Notes under the pieces: model-generated | What the model saw: the letters and a program-made list of their open reading frames with translations, nothing else | Database searches by the model: none | What the model was told of the DNA's origin: nothing | Program-made: the position numbers and the translations under genes | NCBI GenBank assembly: GCA_015689775.1 | Contig: WVSR01000001.1 | Span: 745,501 to 809,500 of the forward strand | Direction: 5' to 3' | Source of the DNA: Rhodobacterales bacterium LSUCC0387 | GTDB taxonomy: Bacteria > Pseudomonadota > Alphaproteobacteria > Rhodobacterales > Rhodobacteraceae | Length of the DNA: 64,000 nucleotides | Shown here: positions 8,886 to 17,582 of the stretch, in pieces | Layout of the letters: each line of letters opens with the position of its first letter | How positions within the stretch are numbered: the stretch's first letter is position 1

Positions 8886-9686
8886 ATGCAAGGTTCTGCA
8901 AATCTCAACGTCATGATCAAAGCTGCCCGTAAAGCGGGGCGCAGCTTGTTGAAAGATTTCCGCGAGGTTGAGAACCTTCAAGTTTCTTCAAAAGGGCCGG
9001 GCGATTTCGTAAGCCGTGCAGATCGGGCCGCCGAGGAAATCCTGCGCGAGGAATTGATGGGCGCACGGCCCAATTATGGCTTCTTGGGCGAAGAAGGCGG
9101 GGAGATTGCAGGCACTGACCCAACCCGCCGTTGGATTGTTGACCCGCTTGATGGCACAACAAATTACTTGCATGGTCTGCCCCATTGGGCCGTGTCCATC
9201 GCGCTTGAGCATAAGGGCGAGGTTGTCTCTGCGGTGGTATATGATCCAAGCCGCGATGAATTGTTTTTTGCTGAAAAAGGTGCGGGCGCTTGGCTTAACG
9301 ACAGTCAACGCTTACGCGTTTCAGCCCGCAATCGTTTGATTGAGTCAATCTTCGCAATGGGCGTTCCTTTCGGCACGCAGAAATATCTGCCTGCTGTCTT
9401 GCGCGATATGGGGCAGCTTTTGCCCGTTTGCGCGGGGGTTCGCCGCTTGGGCGCAGGCTCGCTTGATCTGGCGTATGTGGCGGCGGGGCGGTATGAAGGC
9501 TTTTGGGATTACCACCTTAAACCATGGGATTTTGCCGCAGGTCTGTTGATCGTGCGCGAAGCGGGCGGCTTTGTTGAGCCGATCCGCGAAGGTCAGGACA
9601 TGATGGTTGATGGCCACCTGATTGTCGCCGCCGAGCCGATTTTTGAGGCTTTTGCGAAAATCATCCGCAGCCGCGAGGAAAGTTAA
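8886..9686 (+). CDS. suhB: Inositol monophosphatase family protein (SuhB-like)
   Basis: 266 residues. Contains the three family motifs: FLGEEGG (metal ligand Glu), WIVDPLDGTTNYLHG (the D-P-x-D-G-T metal site), and LKPWDFAAGLLIVREAGG (motif B). Members dephosphorylate myo-inositol-1-phosphate; SuhB in enterobacteria also acts in rRNA antitermination through NusA. The start MQGSANLNVMIKAARKAG at 8886 has AAAGGAA upstream and matches family N-termini; the frame open from 8811 is not needed. The stop overlaps convergent xerC by 4 bp (TTAA). Confidence 0.88.
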   Translation: MQGSANLNVMIKAARKAGRSLLKDFREVENLQVSSKGPGDFVSRADRAAEEILREELMGARPNYGFLGEEGGEIAGTDPTRRWIVDPLDGTTNYLHGLPHWAVSIALEHKGEVVSAVVYDPSRDELFFAEKGAGAWLNDSQRLRVSARNRLIESIFAMGVPFGTQKYLPAVLRDMGQLLPVCAGVRRLGAGSLDLAYVAAGRYEGFWDYHLKPWDFAAGLLIVREAGGFVEPIREGQDMMVDGHLIVAAEPIFEAFAKIIRSREES

Positions 9687-10609
9687 ACCGCGCGCGCCTT
9701 GGGATGGGCGGTTTCGTAAATCTCAACCAATCTTTTGGTATCAATCGCGGTGTAGGCTTGGGTGGTCGATAGGCTTGCATGGCCAAGCAATTCTTGAATG
9801 GCGCGCAAATCGCCCCCTGCATTTAGCAGATGGGTGGCAAAGCTGTGTCGCAGCGCGTGCGGTGTCGCGCTTGGGGGTAAGCCAAGCTGCATTCGCGCTT
9901 TTTCGACAATCAGTGCAATGATGCGCGGGTTTAGCGCGCCGCCGCGAATGCCGCGAAAAAGGGGCGCATCGGCGGTCAATTCATAGGGGCACAGGTCGGC
10001 ATAGCGCGCCAATGCCTTGCTTGCAGTGGGCAAGACAGGCAATTCGCGTTCCTTATTTCCCTTGCCGCGCACCCGTAACACATCGCCTAAGGGGAGGGTC
10101 GCCCCTGTGAGGGCCAGAGCCTCACCACGGCGCAAACCGCAGCCGTAAAGCAGCGTGACAATCGCCAAATCTCGGGCCTGCACCCATGGGCGGTGATCTT
10201 CGCTGGCCACTTGGTCAAGCAGGTGGCGTGCATCCCCTTGGCTCAGAGGGCGCGGCAGGCTGCGTTGATAGCGGGGTGCGCGCATGGATAGCACCACGCT
10301 TGCATCAAAGCCATCGTGGTCTGACCACCAATCGTAAAAACTGCGCACCGAAGACAAAGCGCGCGCCAAAGATCGGGCTGACACACCGCGCGCGCGCATT
10401 GCGGCCATATAGGCCCGCATGTCGCGCAAGCTGACAGATTTTAGGGCGTTTGGGCCGCGGTTGTCTGGGTCATGGCGGACGTGAAATTCAAGAAAATCAC
10501 GCAGATCACGCCCATAGGCCTCGATAGTGGCATCCGCACGCCCCTCCACCCCGCGCAAATGGGTGATCCATCGCTCGAAAAGATCATGGGTGGCGGGCGC
10601 AATCAGCAT
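9683..10609 (-). CDS. xerC: Tyrosine recombinase XerC
   Basis: 308 residues, the size of XerC/XerD. The N-terminal SAM-like core-binding domain is followed by the catalytic domain with Arg in GCGLRRGEALAL, Lys in RVRGKGNKEREL, HALRHSFATHLL (H-x-x-R), LGHASLSTTQAYT (His and the nucleophilic Tyr). It resolves chromosome dimers at dif with XerD. It directly follows a DUF484 gene (4-bp gap), the gene order conserved in many proteobacteria, which favours chromosomal XerC rather than a phage integrase. No dif site is visible nearby. Confidence 0.88.
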   Translation of the reverse strand: MLIAPATHDLFERWITHLRGVEGRADATIEAYGRDLRDFLEFHVRHDPDNRGPNALKSVSLRDMRAYMAAMRARGVSARSLARALSSVRSFYDWWSDHDGFDASVVLSMRAPRYQRSLPRPLSQGDARHLLDQVASEDHRPWVQARDLAIVTLLYGCGLRRGEALALTGATLPLGDVLRVRGKGNKERELPVLPTASKALARYADLCPYELTADAPLFRGIRGGALNPRIIALIVEKARMQLGLPPSATPHALRHSFATHLLNAGGDLRAIQELLGHASLSTTQAYTAIDTKRLVEIYETAHPKARAV

Positions 10610-10613
10610 GGGT

Positions 10614-11405
10614 TTAGCCCAAATAAGTATGCATCAGGCGCTCATAGACGCCTGCAAAAAACGCCAAGAGGTCAGTTCCTTGGCTTGGACGAAATTGATG
10701 CGGGTCTTCCGCAGCAAAAGCCAGCATCCCAGGCAGCCGATCAGGCCCCATATCAAGACGCACAAGACCTTCGGATTTGATCCATTCTGCGGCTGTGCCA
10801 AAGACCTGTTCGGCATGGAGGCTTGCGCTGCGCAATGTGACCTGACGCGAGGGCACATCGCGTCCGCCTGTGAGATAGGCATCAACAAAACCCGCAGGCA
10901 CGATGGAGAGGACCTCATCAAGACCACTTAGATCATCAGGGTTGCGTTCTTCGGCCTCATGGCTTTCGAGAACTAGTTTTGCGCGATCAACGCGCAGGAT
11001 TTCGGGCAGGTCTGCGGCCGTAATTTTCAAAAAATCTTCAAAATTCTCGGCCTCTAACACATGCAAAACGGCGCGGTGAATTTGATTAGTGCCAGTCAGA
11101 TTTTCATAGGCCGCTGCGATCACAGAGCGGTGCGTGTCCTCTAGGCGCTCAAGGCGGCTTTCCAATCGCTCCATTGCAATGCCGCGCATATCAACCACAT
11201 TGCCGCCCATGAGGCGATCATTGGCCGAGATCAGAACGCGCATCAGGTCACGATCCTCTAGGATTAGTTCTGGGTCTTTGAGAACGCGCTCACGCCAATC
11301 GCCGAGCATTTCTGCTTTCTGTGTCACTGTCCTTGCCTCATTCTGCACGCCCCGCCTATTGACGGGCATCTCGTTTGTGCCACGGTCTGTTGCCGTGTTG
11401 CTCAT
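10614..11405 (-). CDS. DUF484 family protein
   Basis: 263 residues. A central coiled-coil region (LESRLERLEDTHRSVIAAAYENL) precedes a GAF-like C-terminal domain, as in DUF484/YigA proteins, and DPELILEDRDLMRVLI is the family N-terminal signature (often WL...P-x-F...). The function is not established; these genes sit next to xerC in many proteobacteria, and this copy is 4 bp upstream of xerC on the same strand. The exact start is open: ATG at 11405 or at 11369 (MPVNRRG); neither has a strong RBS. Confidence 0.82.
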   Translation of the reverse strand: MSNTATDRGTNEMPVNRRGVQNEARTVTQKAEMLGDWRERVLKDPELILEDRDLMRVLISANDRLMGGNVVDMRGIAMERLESRLERLEDTHRSVIAAAYENLTGTNQIHRAVLHVLEAENFEDFLKITAADLPEILRVDRAKLVLESHEAEERNPDDLSGLDEVLSIVPAGFVDAYLTGGRDVPSRQVTLRSASLHAEQVFGTAAEWIKSEGLVRLDMGPDRLPGMLAFAAEDPHQFRPSQGTDLLAFFAGVYERLMHTYLG

Positions 11406-11553
11406 TCATTACACCATCACCTTACACCAAAGCTTTTCCGATTTCTGCCCTGTTTTTTCGGTTCTTCAAATTATGGGGCGGTAGGGTCTTGGGTTTGGTG
11501 CTTTTCATCGCGGCGCTTGCGTGGTTCTTTGCATATATTCCGCTTGACCTTTA

Positions 11554-13773
11554 ATGCAAAAGAGAATGAACGCCAACGCGATGGAAGCTGATTTTTTCAC
11601 TAAAGGGACGCTCGTTAGTGTGTTGACCGCTGAACCGCTGGATCGTGTGCTTGATTATCGCGCGCCAGAAGGGGGCTGTGGGATTGGTGCCTTTGTCGAA
11701 GTGCCGCTTGGGCCGCGCCGCGTGATTGGTGTGGTTTGGGGCCGGGGGCAGGGAGGCTATGACCCTACAAAAATTCGCAAAATCGCGAATGTGGTTGATG
11801 TGGCGCCAATGCTCCCTGAAATGCGCCAATTTCTTGAGCGCGCTGCGCAATACACCTTTACGCCGTTGTCCGTGATGCTTCGTTTGGCCACGCGTGCGCC
11901 TGCATTAGGGGCCTCGCCTCAAGCGCGCAGGCTATATACGCGGGGGGCAAGCACGCCTGCGCGGATTACGGATGCGCGGGCCCGTGTCATGGATGTGATT
12001 GACGAATATGGGGGGGCCGCGCTGTCGCAAACCGAATTGGCGCAGGCGGCAGGGGTCAGCAGCGCGGTCATCAAAGGATTGGTCGAACAAGGGGCACTGG
12101 CGCAAGTCGAGGCCCCGCGCGATGCGCCTTTCCCCGCGTTGGATCATCACCTTAAGGGCAAGAACCTCAGCCTCGATCAGGCCGATATCTCGAGTCGCTT
12201 GCGCCACAAAATTGCGGCAGGCGGCTTTGGGGCCAGTTTGCTTAAGGGGGTTACAGGATCAGGCAAAACCGAAGTCTATCTTGAGGCAGTTGCGGAGAGT
12301 TTAGCGCGAGGTCAACAGGCGCTTGTCCTTTTGCCTGAGATTGCCCTTTCTGCGGAATTCCTGACGCGGGTTGAAGCGCGGTTTGGTGCGCACCCTGCCG
12401 AGTGGCATTCAGGGATCACCATGGCCGAACGGCGGCGCGTCTGGAAAATGGTGGGCGAAGGGGGGGCGCAATTGGTTGTGGGCGCGCGCTCTAGCCTGTT
12501 CCTGCCGTTCAGAGATTTGGGTTTGATTGTGGTCGATGAAGAACATGATGCTTCCTACAAGCAGGAAGACGGCGTGTTCTACAATGCCCGCGATATGGCG
12601 GTTCTGCGCGGCTCAGTTGCAGGCGCGCAGGTGATCTTGGCATCGGCGACCCCTTCGCTTGAGACATGGGCGAATGCGGAGGCGGGAAAATATGAACGCT
12701 TTGATCTGCCCGCGCGGTTTGGCGCGTCTGAATTGCCACAGATGAGCGCGATTGATATGCGCCTTGAGGATGTGCCCTCGGGGCAATGGATTTCTCCAAG
12801 CTTGGCGCATGAGGTGGCAGCGCGTATTTCGGCAGGTGAGCAAAGCCTGCTGTTCCTCAATCGCCGTGGGTTTGCGCCGATCACCCTATGCCGTGCTTGC
12901 GGTGTGCAAATCGCCTGCGATCACTGTGATGCCCGCATGGTTGAACACCGCTTTCAAAAGCGGCTGATGTGCCATCAATGCGGTGAGACTAAAGATATTC
13001 CCGAAACCTGCCCTGCCTGTGGGGTTGAGGGCAAGTTGACTGCCCTTGGGCCCGGGGTCGAACGCATTGCAGAAGAAGTGCAGGCTCTGTTTTCGCAGGC
13101 GCGCGTGGCGATTTTGTCATCGGATTTGTTTGGCTCCGCCCGTGCGTTGAAGGCGCAAATTACCGAGATCGCAGAGGGCGGGTGCGATATTATCATCGGC
13201 ACGCAATTGGTGGCGAAGGGGCATAATTTCCCGAACCTCACCTTGGTTGGCGTGGTGGATGCGGATCTGGGGTTGCACGGGTCCGATTTGCGCGCGGCCG
13301 AGCGCAGTTTTCAGCTGATGCGTCAAGTTGCGGGTCGGGCAGGGCGCACTGAAAAAGCAGGGGTCGCCATGATGCAGACCTATCAGCCCGAGCACCCCGT
13401 GATCACCGCCATTCTGGCAAATGATGATGAGGGGTTTTGGCGCGCCGAGGCCGCGATGCGCGAAGCGGCCGCGATGCCACCCTATGGCAGGCTTGCGGGG
13501 ATCGTGATCTCAAGCCCCGATTTGGCCGAATGTTTTGATTTGGGAAATCATCTGGCCCGTCATGATGGCGCGCTGCGCCAGATTGGTGCTCAGGTCTTTG
13601 GCCCTGCCCCTGCGCCTGTCGCACGAGTGCGGGGGCGGCATCGTGTGCGGCTGTTGGTGAAGGCCCCGAAGGGCGCGCCTATTCAAGCGGCGTTGGCGCA
13701 ATGGCTGAACGGATTGAAATATTCCAAAAAGCTGCGGCTTTCGGTCGATATTGATCCCCAAAGTTTCTACTGA
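11554..13773 (+). CDS. priA: Primosomal protein N' (replication restart helicase)
   Basis: 739 residues, typical for PriA. Visible elements: N-terminal 3'-end-binding domain (DYRAPEGG, FVEVPLGPRRVIGVVWG), Walker A GVTGSGKTEVYL near residue 230, Walker B IVVDEEHD, the zinc-binding cysteine cluster (CRACG...CDHCDAR...CHQCGE...CPACG, residues 448-490), and helicase motif GRAGR-like VAGRAGR. It reloads the replisome at stalled forks. The first ATG (11554) overlaps the stop of an upstream hydrophobic frame (TAATG) but lacks a good RBS; ATG at 11566 or 11581 (MEADFFTKGTLV) is also possible. Confidence 0.95.
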   Translation: MQKRMNANAMEADFFTKGTLVSVLTAEPLDRVLDYRAPEGGCGIGAFVEVPLGPRRVIGVVWGRGQGGYDPTKIRKIANVVDVAPMLPEMRQFLERAAQYTFTPLSVMLRLATRAPALGASPQARRLYTRGASTPARITDARARVMDVIDEYGGAALSQTELAQAAGVSSAVIKGLVEQGALAQVEAPRDAPFPALDHHLKGKNLSLDQADISSRLRHKIAAGGFGASLLKGVTGSGKTEVYLEAVAESLARGQQALVLLPEIALSAEFLTRVEARFGAHPAEWHSGITMAERRRVWKMVGEGGAQLVVGARSSLFLPFRDLGLIVVDEEHDASYKQEDGVFYNARDMAVLRGSVAGAQVILASATPSLETWANAEAGKYERFDLPARFGASELPQMSAIDMRLEDVPSGQWISPSLAHEVAARISAGEQSLLFLNRRGFAPITLCRACGVQIACDHCDARMVEHRFQKRLMCHQCGETKDIPETCPACGVEGKLTALGPGVERIAEEVQALFSQARVAILSSDLFGSARALKAQITEIAEGGCDIIIGTQLVAKGHNFPNLTLVGVVDADLGLHGSDLRAAERSFQLMRQVAGRAGRTEKAGVAMMQTYQPEHPVITAILANDDEGFWRAEAAMREAAAMPPYGRLAGIVISSPDLAECFDLGNHLARHDGALRQIGAQVFGPAPAPVARVRGRHRVRLLVKAPKGAPIQAALAQWLNGLKYSKKLRLSVDIDPQSFY

Positions 13774-13857
13774 TCGGGCAATTTTCGCGCGGGAACTTCC
13801 CTTGGCGCGCAAGCCCCGTTAGAAGGCGGGGGTGATTTGATAAGAGGGATTGCATCC

Positions 13858-14952
13858 ATGAGCGCGCGCGGCACATATCCTGACCCCAAGGCAGGGATCA
13901 TGCAGATTGCCCTTTATCAGGGCGGATTAAGTTCGCTTCAGGGGCATCAAAACCCGATCAAACTGTCCTCAAACGAAAACCCCTTTGGGCCAAGTCCCAA
14001 GGCCCGCGCGGCGATTGAGGCAGCGGCGGCTGATATGCACCGCTACCCTGACACGGGTCACACGGCTTTGCGCGCAGCTATAGGTGCGCTGCACGGGCTT
14101 GACCCTGATCGCATTATTTGTGGCGTTGGTTCGGATGAGGTGATCCAGTTTCTGTGCCATGCTTTTGCGGGGCAGGGGGATGAGGTTCTGTTCACCGAGC
14201 ATGGATTTGCCATGTATCGCATTTGTGCGTTGATGGTTGGCGCCACACCCGTTGAGGTTCCTGAAGTGGATTTTCGTGTCGATATTGATGCAGTGATCGC
14301 GGGTATAACGCCGCGCACCCGATTGGTATTTATTGCCAACCCCGCAAACCCAACGGGCACCTTTCTAAGCCATGAGGAATTGACGCGTTTGGCCGATGCA
14401 ATCCCGCCAAATTGTTTGTTGGTGATTGATGCGGCCTATGCAGAGTTTGTCGATGGGTATGATGGCGGTGCAAGCCTTGCAACAGAGCGCCACAATGTTG
14501 TGATGACCCGCACCTTTTCCAAGCTTTATGGGCTTGGGGGCCTGCGGGTGGGGTGGGGCTATGGCGTGAAAGGGTTGATTGAAATTTTAACGCGCTTGCG
14601 TCAGCCTTTTAACCTCTCAACCCTTGCGCTTGCAGGGGCAGAAGCGGCTGTCGCAGATCAAGAATTTGCCCAAAATTCGGTGCGCATTAACAATGCTGAG
14701 CGCGATACCCTGACGTGTAGCTTGCGTGATTTGGGAATCAAAGTCTCGGATAGTGAGGCGAATTTCATTTTGGCCCGTTTCGAGGATGAGGCGACCGCTG
14801 ACGCGGCTGATGCGTTTTTCAAATCGCGCGGCATTATCGTGCGAGCGCCAAAGTCCTATAAAATCCCAAATGGACTGCGGATCACGATTGGGCGGCCCGA
14901 GGATAATATTCACGTTTTGGCGGCAATGCGCGCCTTTAGGGGGGCGGAATGA
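13858..14952 (+). CDS. hisC: Histidinol-phosphate / aromatic aminotransferase
   Basis: 364 residues. KLSSNENPFGPSPKA, IANPANPTGTF and the PLP-lysine segment TFSKLYGLGGLRVGWG identify a class I/II HisC-type aminotransferase. ATG 13858 has AGAGGG upstream and gives the standard family start; the frame opens seven codons earlier. It overlaps tyrA by 4 bp (ATGA) rather than lying in a histidine cluster, so it probably also, or mainly, transaminates prephenate or 4-hydroxyphenylpyruvate for tyrosine and phenylalanine. Both substrates are known for HisC homologues; the assignment here is by context. Confidence 0.92.
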   Translation: MSARGTYPDPKAGIMQIALYQGGLSSLQGHQNPIKLSSNENPFGPSPKARAAIEAAAADMHRYPDTGHTALRAAIGALHGLDPDRIICGVGSDEVIQFLCHAFAGQGDEVLFTEHGFAMYRICALMVGATPVEVPEVDFRVDIDAVIAGITPRTRLVFIANPANPTGTFLSHEELTRLADAIPPNCLLVIDAAYAEFVDGYDGGASLATERHNVVMTRTFSKLYGLGGLRVGWGYGVKGLIEILTRLRQPFNLSTLALAGAEAAVADQEFAQNSVRINNAERDTLTCSLRDLGIKVSDSEANFILARFEDEATADAADAFFKSRGIIVRAPKSYKIPNGLRITIGRPEDNIHVLAAMRAFRGAE

Positions 14953-15872
14953 GCCAGCTTTACACCCGTGTTGCCCTGATCGGTTTGGGGCTGATTGCAG
15001 GCTCAATGTCACTTGCGATGCGCCGCGCGGGCCTTGCAGGCGAGGTGGTGGGCTATGCCCGCTCGCCTCAGACGCGGGATGTCGCGCGCGAAATCGGACT
15101 TTGTGATTGTATCGCGGATGATCTGGCAAGCGCGGTCGCAGGTGCGGATTTGGTCGTTCTTTGCGTGCCTGTCGGTGCGATGGAGGCCGTTGCACGCGAT
15201 ATGGCCCCGCATTTGGCCGAAGGAGCCATAATCTCCGATGTGGGGTCGGTAAAGCGCGCGGTGATCGACGTGGTCGCACCGTATTTGCCCAAAGGGGTGG
15301 ATTTCATCCCAGCGCACCCGCTTGCAGGCACAGAACATTCAGGCCCGCGCTCGGGCTTTGCAGAATTGTTTGACAATCGCTACGTCCTCCTGACCCCAGA
15401 AGTGGACTGCAACCCTGATGCGGTGGCGCGATTGCGCGCCCTATGGGAAGGGTGCGGTGCCAAGGTTGAAGAGATGGACGCGGATCATCATGATCTGGTG
15501 CTTGCTGTCACAAGCCACACGCCGCATTTGATTGCCTACACCATGGTCGGTGTCGCGGATGATTTGCGCCGCGTGACGGATAGTGAAGTGATCAAATATT
15601 CTGCGGCTGGTTTCCGCGACTTCACTCGTATTGCGGCCTCTGACCCGACCATGTGGCGCGATGTGTTCTTGTCCAACAAAGATGCTACCTTGGAGATTTT
15701 GGGGCGCTTCACCGAAGAATTATTTGCGTTGCAACGCGCTATTCGGCGGGGCGATGGGGATCATCTGCACGCGTATTTCAACCGCACCCGTGCTATTAGG
15801 CGCGGCATCATTGAGGCGGGGCAGGATACGGACGAGCCTGATTTTGGGCGGATCGCCCGCAAGAAAGATTAG
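14949..15872 (+). CDS. tyrA: Prephenate/arogenate dehydrogenase
   Basis: 307 residues. Rossmann motif LIGLGLIAGSMSLAMR at the N-terminus, DVGSVKRAVID, and FIPAHPLAGTEHSGP with the catalytic histidine, then LVLAVTSHTPHLIAYTMV. This is the cyclohexadienyl/prephenate dehydrogenase family without a fused chorismate mutase. It makes 4-hydroxyphenylpyruvate (or tyrosine from arogenate). Translation is coupled to hisC through an ATGA overlap. Its TAG overlaps the stop of the convergent DUF2125 gene (TTAG). Confidence 0.93.
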   Translation: MSQLYTRVALIGLGLIAGSMSLAMRRAGLAGEVVGYARSPQTRDVAREIGLCDCIADDLASAVAGADLVVLCVPVGAMEAVARDMAPHLAEGAIISDVGSVKRAVIDVVAPYLPKGVDFIPAHPLAGTEHSGPRSGFAELFDNRYVLLTPEVDCNPDAVARLRALWEGCGAKVEEMDADHHDLVLAVTSHTPHLIAYTMVGVADDLRRVTDSEVIKYSAAGFRDFTRIAASDPTMWRDVFLSNKDATLEILGRFTEELFALQRAIRRGDGDHLHAYFNRTRAIRRGIIEAGQDTDEPDFGRIARKKD

Positions 15873-16876
15873 CGGAGGATCAACCGTGGCGCGGGGCCAA
15901 TGGGAATAGGCCCTGCAAAGACCGTACCCCTGCTAAAGCGCAAGATGATATCAAGGTTTTCGAGCTGGCCTGCGAGCTGCGCGAGAAACCCAAGGCCGCC
16001 ATCCAGCATTTGATAAAGGTCTTGCGAGATGACCCGAGCGCGTAAGGCCATATCTAACATCGCGCGCCAGTTTTCTGCCCTGAGCGCGAGATCACCCTCG
16101 GGTATGCCTTGTGCATCCACTGTGACCTCGCCTGAGGCGCGCAAAACTATATCCCCCCAGACGGCAGAGGCTTCGTTAATTTGGATGGCCATAAATTGCG
16201 GGCGGGCCTGTTCAAGCGCGCCCAAATCCCACGGGCGATCAAAGGTCAAAGTGGCATCAAGAGCGGATTGGTCAAAAATCGCAGGCATAACCCCCGCAGG
16301 ATCAAGCCGCGTGCGCAGGCCTTGGGGGAGTGATAAACCCTCAATTGTAGCTTTCAGATCATAGGTTTGATCCTCATTCTCCAAGCGGGTGAATGTGATC
16401 GTGGCTGCGTCCAAACTGGCCTGCCAAGCTGCGTCATTCGGGCGCTGTAGGGTCAGATCGCGCAACTGGGTCGCCGCACCTGACATCGCGAGATTGCGGG
16501 TTGGTTCAAGCTTCAAATTGGACTGAAACAGGGCCGAGGCGATATCATAACGTGCTTCGGGCGTGGCAAAAACATGGGCGCTTGGCCATGTTACGGATAT
16601 GTCTCCTGCAGGCAGAAAGGCCTGATCAATCAAGATGGCGGGGCCGGACCAAAGCCACCCTGCTTCAAGGTCGGCCAGTTCCAAATTCGGGATGGTGGCG
16701 TTGAGGCTGAGGGGAAAGCCCTTCACCTCAATCGGATCATGTGAGACAAGCCATCCATCGGCCTTGCGTGCTTCGAACCATGAGGCGAGGGTCGATTTGC
16801 TTGCTGTGGCAAGCCCAAGCCAAACCCCACTGGCCAAAAGGCAGAGGGCTACGATGATGATAAGAACCTTCTTCAT
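15869..16876 (-). CDS. DUF2125 domain-containing exported protein
   Basis: 335 residues. The N-terminus MKKVLIIIVALCLLASGVWL is a signal peptide or signal anchor. The rest is a beta-rich domain seen as DUF2125 in alphaproteobacteria (LPAGDISVTWPSAHVFA, ATIEGLSLPQGL, VWGDIVLRASGEVTVD). Repeated short beta stretches recall AsmA/DUF748-like lipid-groove proteins, but that is only a resemblance. ATG 16876 has AAGGAA nine bases upstream; the open frame extends to 17245 antisense to chaC without support. Function unknown, cell-envelope location inferred. Confidence 0.8.
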   Translation of the reverse strand: MKKVLIIIVALCLLASGVWLGLATASKSTLASWFEARKADGWLVSHDPIEVKGFPLSLNATIPNLELADLEAGWLWSGPAILIDQAFLPAGDISVTWPSAHVFATPEARYDIASALFQSNLKLEPTRNLAMSGAATQLRDLTLQRPNDAAWQASLDAATITFTRLENEDQTYDLKATIEGLSLPQGLRTRLDPAGVMPAIFDQSALDATLTFDRPWDLGALEQARPQFMAIQINEASAVWGDIVLRASGEVTVDAQGIPEGDLALRAENWRAMLDMALRARVISQDLYQMLDGGLGFLAQLAGQLENLDIILRFSRGTVFAGPIPIGPAPRLILR

Positions 16877-16935
16877 GTGCCATTCCTTAACGCTGGGCGC
16901 AATGACTTCCAAGCGCCAAAGCAAGGCAGCGTCTA

Positions 16936-17502
16936 ATGTCTGAGGCGCCGTTTGAACCTCTGTGGGTCTTTGGCTATGGAAGCCTAATCTGGAATCCTGG
17001 TTTTCCTGTGGCGCAGACAGAGCATGCGCGGCTGATCGGGTGGCGGCGGTCGTTTTGCATGTCCTCCATCCATCACCGTGGCACGCCCGAAGCGCCAGGG
17101 TTAGTTTTGGCCTTGGATCAGGCCGAAAACGCCCATTGTGATGGGGTGGTGTTTCGCGTGGTTGATGGTCATGAACGCGCAACCTTAGAGTATTTGCGCG
17201 AGCGTGAATTGGTGAGCTCTGCCTATTTTGAGACGCGCCAAACACTGCAATTGTCGGCCGGCGGCCTGCTTGAGAACGTGCTGACCTTTGTCATTGATCC
17301 TGACCATTGCCAATATCGCGGTGATCTTGATCTTGAGACCCAAGCCCAAATTATTGCGCGTGCTGTTGGTGGGCGAGGGCCAAACGATGAATACCTGGTC
17401 AACACGGCCGAGCATTTGCGCCAGATCGGCGTTCCTGATGCTGAATTATTGTGGCTACAAGCACGCGTTGCTGAGATAAAGGCGGCGATAAAACCATCGT
17501 GA
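16936..17502 (+). CDS. chaC: ChaC-like gamma-glutamylcyclotransferase
   Basis: 188 residues. LWVFGYGSLIWNPGF is the gamma-glutamylcyclotransferase substrate loop (Y-G-S-L), and GWRRSFCMSSIHHRGTPEAPGL is diagnostic of the ChaC branch. The expected catalytic glutamate lies in the EYLRERELV segment. ChaC proteins cleave glutathione to 5-oxoproline and Cys-Gly, so this gene would take part in glutathione turnover. Divergent from the DUF2125 gene with a 59-bp gap. Complete and unremarkable. Confidence 0.9.
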   Translation: MSEAPFEPLWVFGYGSLIWNPGFPVAQTEHARLIGWRRSFCMSSIHHRGTPEAPGLVLALDQAENAHCDGVVFRVVDGHERATLEYLRERELVSSAYFETRQTLQLSAGGLLENVLTFVIDPDHCQYRGDLDLETQAQIIARAVGGRGPNDEYLVNTAEHLRQIGVPDAELLWLQARVAEIKAAIKPS

Positions 17503-17582
17503 TTTTGCGTCCCCCTGTTGGCAGAGCCATGGAAGGGCGGTAGGTTGGGCCCAAGCGAGGACATGGGGCAGGAGAGTTTTTG

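Noticed and set aside
9683-10609. Phage integrase or integrative element
   Set aside because: The tyrosine recombinase is XerC-like, paired with DUF484, with no att repeats, tRNA or phage genes nearby.
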